A stretch of 64,000 nt of DNA. Origin: JAMXLO01 sp963832895. Lineage in GTDB: Bacteria > Pseudomonadota > Alphaproteobacteria > Acetobacterales > Acetobacteraceae. The translations under genes were made by a program, and so were the position numbers. Below, one piece after another: positions 25,070 through 34,251 of this stretch (position 1 is its first letter; each line of letters opens with the position of its first letter). Location: NCBI GenBank assembly GCA_963832895.1, contig CAWHVQ010000024.1, positions 186,001 to 250,000 on the forward strand, given 5' to 3'. A model generated the notes under the pieces. The model made no database searches. It was not told the origin of the DNA and saw only the letters and a program-made list of their open reading frames with translations.

Positions 25070-26668
25070 TCACGCCGCGGCCAGAAGCATGCGCGAGGCC
25101 TTCTCCCCGATCATGATCGACGGAGCATTGGTGTTGCCCGAAGTCAATGTCGGCATGATCGACGCATCGGCGACGCGCAGGCCTTGCATCCCGTGCACGC
25201 GAAGCTGGTCGTCCACCACCGCCATCGGGTCAGAGCCCATCTTGCATGTGCCGACCGGATGATAGGTGGTTTCGGCATTGCTCCTGATCCAGTCTAGCAA
25301 CTCGTCGTCGGACTGGATATTCACTCCGGGCGTGACTTCGTCGGTGGCGATGCCCTGCATGGCTGGTGCGGTCATGATGCGCCGTGTGATTCGCATTGCC
25401 TCCAATGTCACGTCGCGGTCGAGCTGTGCGGTCATGAAGTTGAAGCGGACCGCGGGCGGCGTGTGGGGCGACTTCGATGTGACGTGAATGCTGCCGGTGC
25501 TTTCCGAACGCAGGATGTTCATGATCGCAGTGACGCCGGATTGCTTGGCGAGCCGGAAGTTCGGATCAGACAGGAAGGGGATCCAGGAGATCGCCGCGTC
25601 GGGTGCGTCCAGTCCGGGGCGGGTGCGCACATAGGCGCGGACCGGCGATGCCGGCAGGCCGAGCAGACCCTTGTGGGTCAGCGCATATTTCAGCGCCTGC
25701 TTCACCATGCCGAGCCCGCGTGCCTTGTCGTTGTAGGTCATCCCGAGCGAGGCAGGCACGGTCCATTTCATCCGCGGCGAATAGTGATCGCGCAGATTCT
25801 CGCCGACGCCCTTCAGCGCGTGACGGACCTCGATGCCGAGAGCCTGCAGCACATCAGGATTGCCGATGCCGGACAGTTCCAGAAGCTGCGGCGAATTGAT
25901 CGATCCGGCACTGACGACGACCTCCCTGGCCGCACGGGCCTCGCGTTGCTGCCCGTTCGCCGTGTAGCGTACGCCGGCGCAGCGGTTGCCTTCGAGCAGC
26001 AGGCATTCGGTGTGAGCATTGGCCTGGATCGTCAGGTTGGGCCGCGTGCGCGCGGGGTCGAGATAGCAGACGGCGGTGCTCATACGGCGGCCGCCGCGGA
26101 TCGTCATCTGGGTCATGCCGATGCCGTCCTGTTTCGCGCCGTTGTAGTCCTTGGTGTAGGTGATACCGACCTCGCCGGCGGCCTTGATCAGAGCGTCGTA
26201 CAGCGGTCCTGTCTCGAAATTCTCGCTGACCTTCAAGGGTCCGTTGCGACCGCGATACTCTTCGTCGCCGGTGCCCTGGTAGCTTTCCATGTCACGGAAG
26301 ATCGGCAGCACCTCGCGGTAGCTCCAGCCGCGATTGCCGAGCTGCGCCCACTGATCGTAGTCCTGCGACTGACCGCGCACGAAGACCATGCCGTTGATCG
26401 ACGACGAACCGCCCAGCAGCTTGCCGCGCGGAATGGGAATGCGGCGTTGTCCGGTGCCTTCGTCAGGCTCCGATGAATACAGCCAATTGGCGGCGGGGTT
26501 GTTGATCAGCCTGGCGAAGCCGACCGGTATGCGCGACCACGGATGGCTTTCGCGGCCGGCCTCGAGGACCAGCACCTTGTGCCTCGGGTTGGCGCTCAGC
26601 CGGTTGGCGAGGACCGATCCGGCCGATCCCGCGCCCACCACGATGTAATCGAACGTCTGGCTATCCAC
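25070..26668 (-). CDS. GMC family FAD-dependent oxidoreductase (choline dehydrogenase-like)
   Basis: This 532-residue flavoenzyme starts with the FAD-binding motif FDYIVVGAGSAGSVLANRL. GMC signature 1 is GKLLGGSSSINGMVFVRG, signature 2 is SAGSINSPQLLELSGIG, and the active-site His is in TYHPVGTCKMG near the C-terminus. It would oxidise an alcohol, passing electrons to a membrane acceptor or oxygen; the substrate is unknown. The GTG at 26668 is preceded by GGAGG nine bases away, so longer versions were rejected. It lies 31 bases after the gene starting at 27287 and is probably co-transcribed. Confidence 0.92.
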   Translation of the reverse strand: MDSQTFDYIVVGAGSAGSVLANRLSANPRHKVLVLEAGRESHPWSRIPVGFARLINNPAANWLYSSEPDEGTGQRRIPIPRGKLLGGSSSINGMVFVRGQSQDYDQWAQLGNRGWSYREVLPIFRDMESYQGTGDEEYRGRNGPLKVSENFETGPLYDALIKAAGEVGITYTKDYNGAKQDGIGMTQMTIRGGRRMSTAVCYLDPARTRPNLTIQANAHTECLLLEGNRCAGVRYTANGQQREARAAREVVVSAGSINSPQLLELSGIGNPDVLQALGIEVRHALKGVGENLRDHYSPRMKWTVPASLGMTYNDKARGLGMVKQALKYALTHKGLLGLPASPVRAYVRTRPGLDAPDAAISWIPFLSDPNFRLAKQSGVTAIMNILRSESTGSIHVTSKSPHTPPAVRFNFMTAQLDRDVTLEAMRITRRIMTAPAMQGIATDEVTPGVNIQSDDELLDWIRSNAETTYHPVGTCKMGSDPMAVVDDQLRVHGMQGLRVADASIMPTLTSGNTNAPSIMIGEKASRMLLAAA

Positions 26669-26699
26669 TTTTGTTGTTCCTCCCCACAGGCAGCTTCCG

Positions 26700-27287
26700 T
26701 CACTCGCCGAGCGGCGCTGCCATCCCCACAGCCTGCTGATAGGCCGCCCTGACTGCGTCGGAGACGCTCTGGGTATCCTCTCTGAGGTTGCGCGGCGTGA
26801 TCGCGATGAAAGCGATTTCCCAGTCCGCGGGGATCGGCTTTCCCACCTTCGGCACGAATGCATGCGGCGCGTTCGGCGGATTATGGAAATGATCGCCGCC
26901 GGTCACCGGGGTCAGTATGGGCCGTTCGTCCGGGCCGATCGAAAACCCCTCCGCCTCGCCGACCACATACATGGGGAACTGGTCGGTTCTGCTTCGCGCG
27001 TGTCGATGCAGTTCCACTCTTGGCAGAAACACGGCGGCGACCCCTCGCCCATGGCGGTTCTGGCCGAGCCGCCATGGGCCGGGGCCGGACAGGTCCACAT
27101 CGGGCGTGAGCCGGTGTTGTTCCGAGCCGAGCACTTCCCGCAGCGCTGCCTTCGGATCGAAATCCGCTTCCCGCCCGGAGAAGGCAGCGCGGATTTTGTC
27201 GAAATCCTCATATACCGCCTTCATCCAGGCCAGTTCGTCATCCGCCAGTTCGTGATCCTTCAGCGGGATGCTTGGGTCCTCGGGCAT
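26700..27287 (-). CDS. Hypothetical protein, possibly cupin-like
   Basis: This 195-residue soluble protein starts MPEDPSIPLKDHELADDELAWM. The C-terminal half has histidines in ELHRHARSR and GGDHFHNPPNAPHAFVPK, with beta-strand-like segments, which suggests a cupin barrel with a metal site. I cannot name a family. The ATG at 27287 has GAGGAA about six bases before it. It is upstream of the GMC oxidoreductase on the same strand, so it may help that enzyme or bind its substrate. Confidence 0.6.
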   Translation of the reverse strand: MPEDPSIPLKDHELADDELAWMKAVYEDFDKIRAAFSGREADFDPKAALREVLGSEQHRLTPDVDLSGPGPWRLGQNRHGRGVAAVFLPRVELHRHARSRTDQFPMYVVGEAEGFSIGPDERPILTPVTGGDHFHNPPNAPHAFVPKVGKPIPADWEIAFIAITPRNLREDTQSVSDAVRAAYQQAVGMAAPLGE

Positions 27288-27383
27288 CGATGTTTCCTCT
27301 CGGCTTGATGGCTCATGACTACCTTCCCGCAGCCGCCGAGGCCAGCCCGTCGGATGGCGGGACCGTGTCATTTCCTCGGCCGT

Positions 27384-27962
27384 TCAGCGCGCCTGCGCAC
27401 CCAACCGCCGCATCGTCTCGAGCCATCCGGCGCGCTTCGTGGCACTCGCAGCCTCGATGCTGCCGAACAGGCTTTCGCGGATCGGCCCGATGCCGCAGAA
27501 GCCAAGGATGCTGCGCTCCAGGCCTTTCAGCCCATGCGCGCCAAAATACCAGCGATAGACCAGCACCGGCATGCCCATTGTCACTACGATCCGAGCACTC
27601 TTGCCCCTCAGCCGCCTTCGCCAGGAGCGTCCACCGAGGACGTAAGCAAAGCCCGGTCGGAACACCTGCTCGAGGAACGCCTTCAGCACCGCGGGAAACG
27701 TGCCGTGCCAGAGCGGATATACGATGCACAGGTGATCCGCGTGGCCGATCGCCTCCTGCGCCGGACGCAGCACGTCGGGCAATGGACCGGTATCGAATGC
27801 TTCCTTGGTCCGCAGCCAAGGGAAGTCCAGCGCGGCCACATCGACCCGCGTGACGGCATGGCCCGCTTGCCTCGCACCCCGCGCATAGGCATCCGCAAGC
27901 GCGTGACACAGGTGCCCGCCCGCTGGATCAGGATGGCCCTGGATGATCAGCAGTCGCGCCAT
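27384..27962 (-). CDS. NAD(P)H dehydrogenase (quinone)-type flavodoxin-fold protein
   Basis: This 192-residue protein has the flavodoxin-like fold of the NQO1/KefF family: RLLIIQGHPDPAGGHLCHAL as the flavin phosphate loop, then IVYPLWHGTFPAVLKAFLEQVFRPGFAY as the family signature, and IVVTMGMP. It would reduce quinones or similar acceptors by two electrons, using NAD(P)H and FMN or FAD, guarding against semiquinone damage. It lies about 100 bases upstream of the cupin-like and GMC genes on the same strand. Confidence 0.88.
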   Translation of the reverse strand: MARLLIIQGHPDPAGGHLCHALADAYARGARQAGHAVTRVDVAALDFPWLRTKEAFDTGPLPDVLRPAQEAIGHADHLCIVYPLWHGTFPAVLKAFLEQVFRPGFAYVLGGRSWRRRLRGKSARIVVTMGMPVLVYRWYFGAHGLKGLERSILGFCGIGPIRESLFGSIEAASATKRAGWLETMRRLGAQAR

Positions 27963-28035
27963 GCCGGTTTGCGATCGAGAGCATCGTGCATCTGCGGCAG
28001 AGTTAACCGTGCGCTAACCAAAGACATGCGACGAT

Positions 28036-28212
28036 ATGCCGATGAGCGGAATTGGTGCCGTCGTGCCCGCCGACAAGCCAGCGCCCCCCGAGGCGCACCA
28101 GCCGCTGGAACGCGACAGCGGCAAACGGTCGCTACCGCGCCGCCCACGCAGGCAGCAGTCAGATGACGACATGGTCGAGGCAGAACCGCACCAGCTGGAC
28201 GTCGAGGCGTAA
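28036..28212 (+). CDS. Small charged hypothetical protein
   Basis: A 58-residue open frame, MPMSGIGAVVPADKPAPPEA at the start and DMVEAEPHQLDVEA at the end, with an arginine-rich middle (KRSLPRRPRRQQSDDD). The end resembles the tail of small alphaproteobacterial proteins of unknown function, from memory only. There is no clear ribosome binding site. It is divergent from the quinone reductase gene. Confidence 0.4.
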   Translation: MPMSGIGAVVPADKPAPPEAHQPLERDSGKRSLPRRPRRQQSDDDMVEAEPHQLDVEA

Positions 28213-28250
28213 AGCGCCGCCATCGGCCGGACGGCAATCGGCAGAGCTGG

Positions 28251-28772
28251 TCAGAGCCATCGACACGATCTCTTGCTGTCGTTCAGGACGTCAAGCGGGA
28301 GCTCTGCACTCTCGGCATCCGGTTCTCCCAGAGACGATGTTACCACACCGCCAGGGTTGGCTTTGTCAGCGAGATTGATGCGCAGGAAAGTGGACCCCGA
28401 CCTGGGCACCATCAGGTAGCAAAATTGCCTTTCCGGCATGTCCGAATGAATGCTCTGGTAGATATACCCCGACGTCACGCTGTACTCGCGACCACCCAGC
28501 CAGGTCGTGATGACGCGAAATATGGTGAGATTGCTGAAATCGTGAACGACGCGCGCTTGTCTCTCGACACCTTCGACTGATCGGTCGACCGATCCAGGGC
28601 GGGCGTGCTCAGCGGTCACACCGTTGGCATGTCCTGCCGCAGCATCGGCCCCCAAATAGCGGCTGTATGGCGTGGGAGAGTGCAGAAGATCATATCCGAC
28701 CAGTCCCATAACACCCGTCGCGGCCCCCATGGCAATGCCGGCGACGATCACCGTCTCAAAGGTGATGGTCAT
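28251..28772 (-). CDS. Hypothetical single-span membrane protein
   Basis: This 173-residue protein has one N-terminal membrane span (about residues 8-30, VIVAGIAMGAATGVMGLVGY) and a soluble C-terminal domain with tryptophan- and tyrosine-rich strands. No family is recognised. Its ATG overlaps by ATGA the stop of the larger membrane coiled-coil gene upstream, so the two are co-translated and may work as a pair. Confidence 0.55.
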   Translation of the reverse strand: MTITFETVIVAGIAMGAATGVMGLVGYDLLHSPTPYSRYLGADAAAGHANGVTAEHARPGSVDRSVEGVERQARVVHDFSNLTIFRVITTWLGGREYSVTSGYIYQSIHSDMPERQFCYLMVPRSGSTFLRINLADKANPGGVVTSSLGEPDAESAELPLDVLNDSKRSCRWL

Positions 28773-30046
28773 GCTGCTTCCCTCCCGTCAGTGGGAGGCA
28801 CGGCATGTATATGTTGGCGCTGCCATGGTGTCGATGGCGGGTCCGGCCACGGCACGTTCGAGTGGGTCGTATTGATCAGGTGCGACAGGACCTCTGCGGC
28901 GCGCAGAAGATCGGCAGCGGTGAGCGACTCCTCGGGCGGAACACCCCTGCGATCAGCGCGGATCTGCCAGCCGGAGTTCATGGCCATCGCGAGCAACGGC
29001 AGCGGCAGGACGTCGATTGCTATCGCCACAAGCAACAGGGGCACAAAGTTGAGTGCGTGATGCAGCGTTGCATCGAAGATGCTGATGACCCGTACGGGTT
29101 CCGCAAGTAATGGTATTGCCGGACCTTGGAATTTGAGTTCGGTGTCGATACGCCGCTGCATCTCGGCGAGCTGCTGCGACAGACCGTCCAAGGCCGCCCG
29201 CTGTTCTGGCGCCAGGATGATGCCGGAGGGCCTGACCGCATTCTGCGCGGCATCTGCGGCAGCATGCAGCGTGTGACCGAAATCAATCGAGGAGAGCCTG
29301 AGAATCGTCAGGCGAAGTACCTCCGCGGCCGCGGCGAAGCGACCAGACATTTCGCCAGATGATAGCCCGACCTGTGTGATGATGGCGCGCAGGCTGGCCA
29401 GTTGCTCCTGAGACCGCGTTGTGAGAGTCGCAAACTCGGCTTCCTTCTCTCGGGCCTGACGTTGGGCTTCATCGAAGGAGGCGGCCGCCTGAGCCAGCAT
29501 GCCCTGCACAGGACCGAGGCCTGGCCTCGCGGTGAAGCCGCCAAGGTTGCGCTCCGACGCTTCGATGTTGCGGTAGTTCGCCGCCTGGAGGCGAATATCG
29601 TCGGCAATCTTGAGGCTGCGCTGTGCTGCCTCCGTTGCCTTTGTCGTTTCCTCCGCGAGTGCTGTAAGCTGCTGCTGCATTTCGGCACGCATGGCTTCGT
29701 GTCCAACCATCCCGGTAAAATTCAGATACGAGGAGATGCCGACCACCATCATGGCACCGCCAACGACGACCGGGACGGCGACCGCCAGGCGCACACCGGT
29801 GTAGTGCGGGAGTTGCAGAATCACGGCTCGCCAAAACAGGAACAGCCCTGCGGTCACCGCGACGGCCAGGACCGCGGCCCCGGCGCGGCTGAACCAATCT
29901 GTGGCTTCAGGGTTGAGCTCAGTGACGCCGAGATAGGTCCAGTAGCCTGAGGCCATGGTCAGGATGACCAGGACGAGCGCTTCAGGAACGTCGAGGCCAA
30001 GCCGGATTTCAGGAAGCGTTTTCAGGAGTGGGCGCAGTTGCGACAT
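28769..30046 (-). CDS. Hypothetical membrane protein with a long coiled coil
   Basis: This 425-residue protein has three N-terminal membrane spans (about residues 20-40, 53-75 and 85-105). A long helical, glutamine- and alanine-rich stretch (about 115-260) is likely coiled coil. Another hydrophobic region, LLLVAIAIDVLPLPLLAMAM, lies near residue 340. The layout is like a membrane-anchored scaffold or sensor, but I recognise no domain. The ATG at 30046 follows GGAGGG by seven bases. It overlaps the next gene (start 28772) by ATGA. Confidence 0.6.
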   Translation of the reverse strand: MSQLRPLLKTLPEIRLGLDVPEALVLVILTMASGYWTYLGVTELNPEATDWFSRAGAAVLAVAVTAGLFLFWRAVILQLPHYTGVRLAVAVPVVVGGAMMVVGISSYLNFTGMVGHEAMRAEMQQQLTALAEETTKATEAAQRSLKIADDIRLQAANYRNIEASERNLGGFTARPGLGPVQGMLAQAAASFDEAQRQAREKEAEFATLTTRSQEQLASLRAIITQVGLSSGEMSGRFAAAAEVLRLTILRLSSIDFGHTLHAAADAAQNAVRPSGIILAPEQRAALDGLSQQLAEMQRRIDTELKFQGPAIPLLAEPVRVISIFDATLHHALNFVPLLLVAIAIDVLPLPLLAMAMNSGWQIRADRRGVPPEESLTAADLLRAAEVLSHLINTTHSNVPWPDPPSTPWQRQHIHAVPPTDGREAA

Positions 30047-30677
30047 GGGTGGACCCTCCGTGCATCTGGATTTGACGATCAACCGTCGTGACGTCCGATT
30101 ACCGTTGCCGCTGCCGGCAGGCGCACATTTGCTCCTTTTGATTTATTTCATTGGAAATGAAACCAACGTGTGCCGACGTCGTCGTTGCGCAGAGCAGGCA
30201 GTGTTAACGGATAGCGGGTTGAGTTCCTTCCGTGCCCCCGGCAGGACACTGCGTGGTTGCGGCGACACGCTACCCCTGCCGACGGGACGCGTCCCGAGCG
30301 GAAGTTTACCGTTTACCGGAAGGCCCCCTCGAGGACCCGAGCTCGCAGACCACCGGCCGTGCAAATGGGCCGATCATAGCCCGACCCTACGACAGGGCGG
30401 GCCGGCGCAACCTCGACCGAGCACCCAGCAATCGAGGCTATGCCAAGCGTGCCATGATCAAGCGTCCGCGATCCAGCCGAATTTTTCCGCTGTCCAATGA
30501 CAAGCGCGCGATTGAAATAACAGATTTGTTTATGTCAGCGTCAGTATTGGTCGATAGTCGACTGAAATGGAACCAAATCCACTGCAATCTCGTGCCGACC
30601 CGTGTCAGCCTGGCGTGATGAACAACCCACGCCGAAGATAATTCGGTTATTTCCCGTCAGGTCATCAGGGCGCACCA
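30047..30677. other. Intergenic stretch without a recognisable gene
   Basis: About 630 bases between the coiled-coil membrane protein and the racemase gene. Open frames exist but none has a good start or recognisable domain. A small inverted repeat, TTTCATT-GGA-AATGAAA, lies at 30146-30162 in an AT-richer patch upstream of the membrane pair and could belong to their promoter region. A second AT-richer patch lies near 30500-30600. I see nothing else. Confidence 0.45.
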
Positions 30678-31316
30678 CTACATCTGCGCCGTCAGCGCGA
30701 TCGCGGCAGCGGCCTGGCATGGCTCGATCACCGGCATGCCAATCGCATCCTCGACCGCGGCGCGGTGATGCGCCATGCCGGTGCAGCCGAGGATAACCGC
30801 GCCCGCTCCCGCGGCAGCGCATCCACGTGCCGCCTCGATCAGGCGGGTACGCGCCGCCTCTGGTTCCAGCAGCGTGTCCATCGTCACGTTCAGGGCGACT
30901 TCGGCGGCCAGTCGATCCTCCAGGCCCATGGCGCGCAAAGCAGCGAGATGGCGGGCCTTTGAGGCATCCACGATGGCGATGACGCCGAACCTCTCGGCGC
31001 GCGCCACCGCCGCGGCGACGGCGCAGCGGAACACGCCGAACACCGGCCGCCGCGTCATCGCGCGCGCCGCCTCTATGCCGGGATCGGACGCACATGCAAT
31101 CACGTAGGCATCCGCCGGCTCCCGCTCGATCAGCCGGCACAGCGGCTCCACCACACTGTGCCAGTCACGCCAGTCGTAGATCGCCGGCGGTCCCTCGCGC
31201 AGCGTCACCACATCGAAGACCGGTCCACCCGGCAGACGGAACGATGCCAAAGCGGCCGAAATGCCGTCGGAGCAGGCAATCGACGAGTTGGGGTTGACCA
31301 CCACAATACGTGCCAT
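30678..31316 (-). CDS. Aspartate/glutamate (hydantoin) racemase family protein
   Basis: This 212-residue protein has the two catalytic cysteines of cofactor-free racemases: Cys in YVIACASDPG and Cys in AVILGCTGMA, with MARIVVVNPNSS at the start. The family includes aspartate, hydantoin and maleate-isomerase-type enzymes, so the exact substrate is open. The ATG at 31316 is used; upstream in-frame codons look non-coding. It is divergent from the DUF983 gene. Confidence 0.85.
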   Translation of the reverse strand: MARIVVVNPNSSIACSDGISAALASFRLPGGPVFDVVTLREGPPAIYDWRDWHSVVEPLCRLIEREPADAYVIACASDPGIEAARAMTRRPVFGVFRCAVAAAVARAERFGVIAIVDASKARHLAALRAMGLEDRLAAEVALNVTMDTLLEPEAARTRLIEAARGCAAAGAGAVILGCTGMAHHRAAVEDAIGMPVIEPCQAAAAIALTAQM

Positions 31317-31400
31317 GCAGATACTGTCCGCCCCCTGGCCTGGGCGATCAAGCGGTCCGATATGAGGTCGCGACGGCTTCGACCTGCAAGGACACCGACG

Positions 31401-31820
31401 ATGCCCCCGATCCGCTGGCAGCCCGACCGCTCGACGCCGAAGCCACCCTGGCCGGTGCCGTCGCTGGCAGTCGCCCTGGGGCGTGGCCTCGTTGGCTGTT
31501 GCCCGGCCTGCGGCAAGGGACGGGTGTTCGATGGCTTCCTCCGCGTGGTGGCGGAGTGCGCGCACTGTCATGCCCCGCTCGGCCTGGCGCGCGCCGATGA
31601 CGCGCCGCCATACTTTACCATTCTGATCGTCGGACACATCGTGATCCCGGCAATGCTGATCATGCAGAAGATGGAGGACCCGCCGACCTGGCTGCTGTCG
31701 GTTATCTTCATTCCGCTAACGGTGATCCTGGCGATTGGACTGCTCCGACCGGTGAAAGGCGCTACCGTGGGACTGATGCTGACCTTCAACATGCTGAAGA
31801 CCGACGTCGAAACCGGATGA
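31401..31820 (+). CDS. DUF983 membrane protein with a zinc-ribbon-like motif
   Basis: This 139-residue protein has CPACGKGRVFDGFL and CAHCHAPLGL, a four-cysteine zinc-ribbon pattern, then two membrane spans at about residues 75-125. DUF983 proteins are common in alphaproteobacteria, often near cytochrome-oxidase assembly genes, but their role is unsettled. The stop overlaps the UPF0262 ATG (ATGA), so the genes are coupled. Confidence 0.85.
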   Translation: MPPIRWQPDRSTPKPPWPVPSLAVALGRGLVGCCPACGKGRVFDGFLRVVAECAHCHAPLGLARADDAPPYFTILIVGHIVIPAMLIMQKMEDPPTWLLSVIFIPLTVILAIGLLRPVKGATVGLMLTFNMLKTDVETG

Positions 31821-32323
31821 CCCCGCCCCCGCCCGGCGTTGTTGAGGGGCGCTTGTCCCGCGTGGTGCTGGACGGAGATTTTCCATCCAGCCTGCCGCCG
31901 GCATTGGAAGCAGAGCGCGCCCAGGCCGTCGCCGACCTAGCGGCGGAAAACCACTTCGTGCCGTTGGCCGTAAAGTCGGGTCCTCCGGCGCGCGGACCGT
32001 TCGTCCTGCACCTCGCCGTGCAGCAAGGCAGGCTGGTATTCGATATTCGACGCGGCAACGACACGCGCGTCACGATGATCGGGCTGGCGCTCGGGCCGTT
32101 TCGCAGGCTGGTGAAGGACTATCAGCTGTTGGTCGACAGCCATATCAAGGCGGTGGAGGAAGGCCGCGCCGAGCGGATCCAGGCGATCGACATGGGACGG
32201 CGAGGCCTGCACGATGAAGGAGCGGGGCTGATGCGCGAGCGGCTGGCCGGCAAGATCGCTATCGACTTCGCCACCGCGCGGCGGCTGTTCACGCTGGTCT
32301 GCGTGCTGCACCAGAGGGTCTGA
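31817..32323 (+). CDS. UPF0262 family protein
   Basis: This 168-residue protein matches UPF0262: LHLAVQQGRLVFDIR, then the RLVKDYQLLVDSHIKAVEEG helix, QAIDMGRRGLHDEGAGLM, and the end IAIDFATARRLFTLVCVLHQR. The function is unknown. In many alphaproteobacteria it sits between hisD and infA; here it is 24 kb from them, between DUF983 and mtnA. Overlaps on the left and a 6-base gap on the right suggest one operon. Confidence 0.9.
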   Translation: MTPPPPGVVEGRLSRVVLDGDFPSSLPPALEAERAQAVADLAAENHFVPLAVKSGPPARGPFVLHLAVQQGRLVFDIRRGNDTRVTMIGLALGPFRRLVKDYQLLVDSHIKAVEEGRAERIQAIDMGRRGLHDEGAGLMRERLAGKIAIDFATARRLFTLVCVLHQRV

Positions 32324-32329
32324 AGGCCG

Positions 32330-33418
32330 ATGCGGATCGACGGCGTGCCATACAGAACCATCTGGGTCGATCCGGACGATGGCTGGTCGGTCCGCATCAT
32401 CGACCAGACCGGGCTGCCCTGGGCGCTTGAAATCATCCGGCTGACCGACGTATCGCAGACGGCGCACGCCATTCGTTCCATGCAGGTGCGCGGCGCCCCT
32501 CTGATCGGCGCCGCGGCTGCGTACGGGCTGTGTCTCGGACTGCGACAGAATCCTTCATCGGTGCAAATGGAGCGCGATGCGGCCGAGCTGGCGGAAACAC
32601 GGCCGACCGCGATCAATCTGCGCTGGGCGCTCGAACGGATGCTGACCCGGCTGCGCAACACGCCGGCGGCGGAGCGCGAGCGGGTCGCGTATCAGGAGGC
32701 TGCAGCAATCGCTGACGAGGACGTCGCACAGAACGAGGCGATCGGCCGCCATGGTCTGCCGCTGATCGAACAGGCAGCGAAACCAGGGCATCGGGTCAAC
32801 ATCCTGACGCATTGCAACGCGGGCTGGCTGGCAACAGTCGATTGGGGCACCGCCCTGGCGCCGATCTACATGGCGCACGATGCCGGCATCGATCTGCATG
32901 TCTGGGTGGATGAGACGCGCCCGCGCAACCAGGGCGCCGCGTTGACCGCATGGGAGCTTGGCCGCCACGGTGTCGCGCACACCGTCGTGGCGGACAACGC
33001 CGGCGGGCACCTGATGCAACACGGCGAGGTCGATCTCGTCATTGTCGGCACCGATCGCACGACGCGCCGCGGCGATGTCGCCAACAAAATCGGCACCTAC
33101 CTGAAGGCACTCGCGGCGCGTGACAACGGCGTGCCGTTCTGGGTGGCGCTGCCTTCCACCACGATCGACTGGACCGTGTCGGACGGGATCGCCGAGATCC
33201 CGATCGAGCAGCGCAGTGCGGCCGAGGTGACCGACGTCACGGGGCGCACGGCGGATGGCACGATCGCCACGGTGCGCGTCGCACCGGTCGAAAGTGTGGC
33301 CGCCAATCCAGCATTCGACGTGACGCCGGCGAGGCTGGTCAACGGGCTGATCACCGAACGCGGAAGGTGCGAGGCAAGTGCGTCCGGATTGGCGGCCCTG
33401 TTTCCTGAACGTGTCTGA
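32330..33418 (+). CDS. mtnA: S-methyl-5-thioribose-1-phosphate isomerase
   Basis: This 362-residue enzyme of methionine salvage turns methylthioribose-1-phosphate into methylthioribulose-1-phosphate. It has the family's SMQVRGAPLIGAAAAYG block. The catalytic cysteine is in ILTHCNAGWLATVDWGTAL and the catalytic Asp region is VGTDRTTRRGDVANKIGTY, ending in NPAFDVTPARLVNGLITERG. No other salvage gene (mtnP, mtnK, mtnB) is next to it. Its 3' end meets the DUF2272 gene 22 bases on. Confidence 0.94.
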   Translation: MRIDGVPYRTIWVDPDDGWSVRIIDQTGLPWALEIIRLTDVSQTAHAIRSMQVRGAPLIGAAAAYGLCLGLRQNPSSVQMERDAAELAETRPTAINLRWALERMLTRLRNTPAAERERVAYQEAAAIADEDVAQNEAIGRHGLPLIEQAAKPGHRVNILTHCNAGWLATVDWGTALAPIYMAHDAGIDLHVWVDETRPRNQGAALTAWELGRHGVAHTVVADNAGGHLMQHGEVDLVIVGTDRTTRRGDVANKIGTYLKALAARDNGVPFWVALPSTTIDWTVSDGIAEIPIEQRSAAEVTDVTGRTADGTIATVRVAPVESVAANPAFDVTPARLVNGLITERGRCEASASGLAALFPERV

Positions 33419-33440
33419 TCTCTCGCACGGGCCGGCACCG

Positions 33441-34250
33441 ATGCGGGCTGTTGTGCTGCTGGCTGTGGGGCTGCTGTCGGCCTGCGCGCCCCGCCCGCCA
33501 CTGGAGTCGCACGTGCCGCCGTTCGCGCGCATCCCGTACGAGCCCTTCTCGCGTGCCGCCGTCGTGGCGATCGCATTGCGCGAATGGCGGCTGTTCGGTT
33601 CGCCGGTCGATGATAATCCGCCGGGCAGCTATCGACCGGCAGCGCCCGACGACAAGCCGGAGCGGCAGCAGGGGCTTTGGCAGCGGGTCGGCGAATACTG
33701 GTGGCTGGCGATGAACGCCGGCGATCCAAACTCCGGCTGGACCGGAAAGCACGACGCGCATGGCGTCGTGTTTCCGGCGAGCGAGGATGGCACCTATGCC
33801 TGGTCGGCCGCGTTTGTCTCTTACGTCATGCGCATTGCCGGCGCCGGTGCGCGATTCCCCTATTCCGCCAGCCACTCCGATTACATCGACATCGCCGCCG
33901 ACATGACGGCGGGCCGGACGTCGGGCCAGCTGATCACGGCCGAGCGTCCCGAAGCCTATGCGCCGCAGCCAGGCGACCTGATCTGTCTCGGCCGCGGTGG
34001 CGCTCGTGATCTCCACTACGCCGATCTGCCGGCCGGCCACTTCCCCGGACATTGCGACATCGTGGTGGACACGTCTGTGCCGGGTCAGGTCGGCGTCGTC
34101 GGCGGCAATGTCGATGATGCGGTGGCGTTGAAGCACGTTCCGGTCACATCGGATGGCAAGCTCGCGACACCTGACGGACTGGTGCTGGACACTCGCTATC
34201 CGTGGATGGTGGTGCTGCGCCTCACTGTCATCGGCGCGCCGGTTGCGTAG
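33441..34250 (+). CDS. DUF2272 lipoprotein, likely cell-wall amidase-type fold
   Basis: This 269-residue protein starts with a lipoprotein signal peptide (MRAVVLLAVGLLSAC; lipobox cysteine at 15). The DUF2272 core follows: AWSAAFVSYVMRIAGAG near residue 130, SHSDYIDIA, the PGDLICLGR segment, and HCDIVVDT. The spacing of the conserved active-site-like residues recalls NlpC/CHAP hydrolases, but the serine in place of the catalytic cysteine (WSAAFVS) makes activity uncertain. It may act in peptidoglycan at the outer membrane. It is convergent with the DUF779 gene, one base apart. Confidence 0.8.
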   Translation: MRAVVLLAVGLLSACAPRPPLESHVPPFARIPYEPFSRAAVVAIALREWRLFGSPVDDNPPGSYRPAAPDDKPERQQGLWQRVGEYWWLAMNAGDPNSGWTGKHDAHGVVFPASEDGTYAWSAAFVSYVMRIAGAGARFPYSASHSDYIDIAADMTAGRTSGQLITAERPEAYAPQPGDLICLGRGGARDLHYADLPAGHFPGHCDIVVDTSVPGQVGVVGGNVDDAVALKHVPVTSDGKLATPDGLVLDTRYPWMVVLRLTVIGAPVA

Positions 34251-34251
34251 T

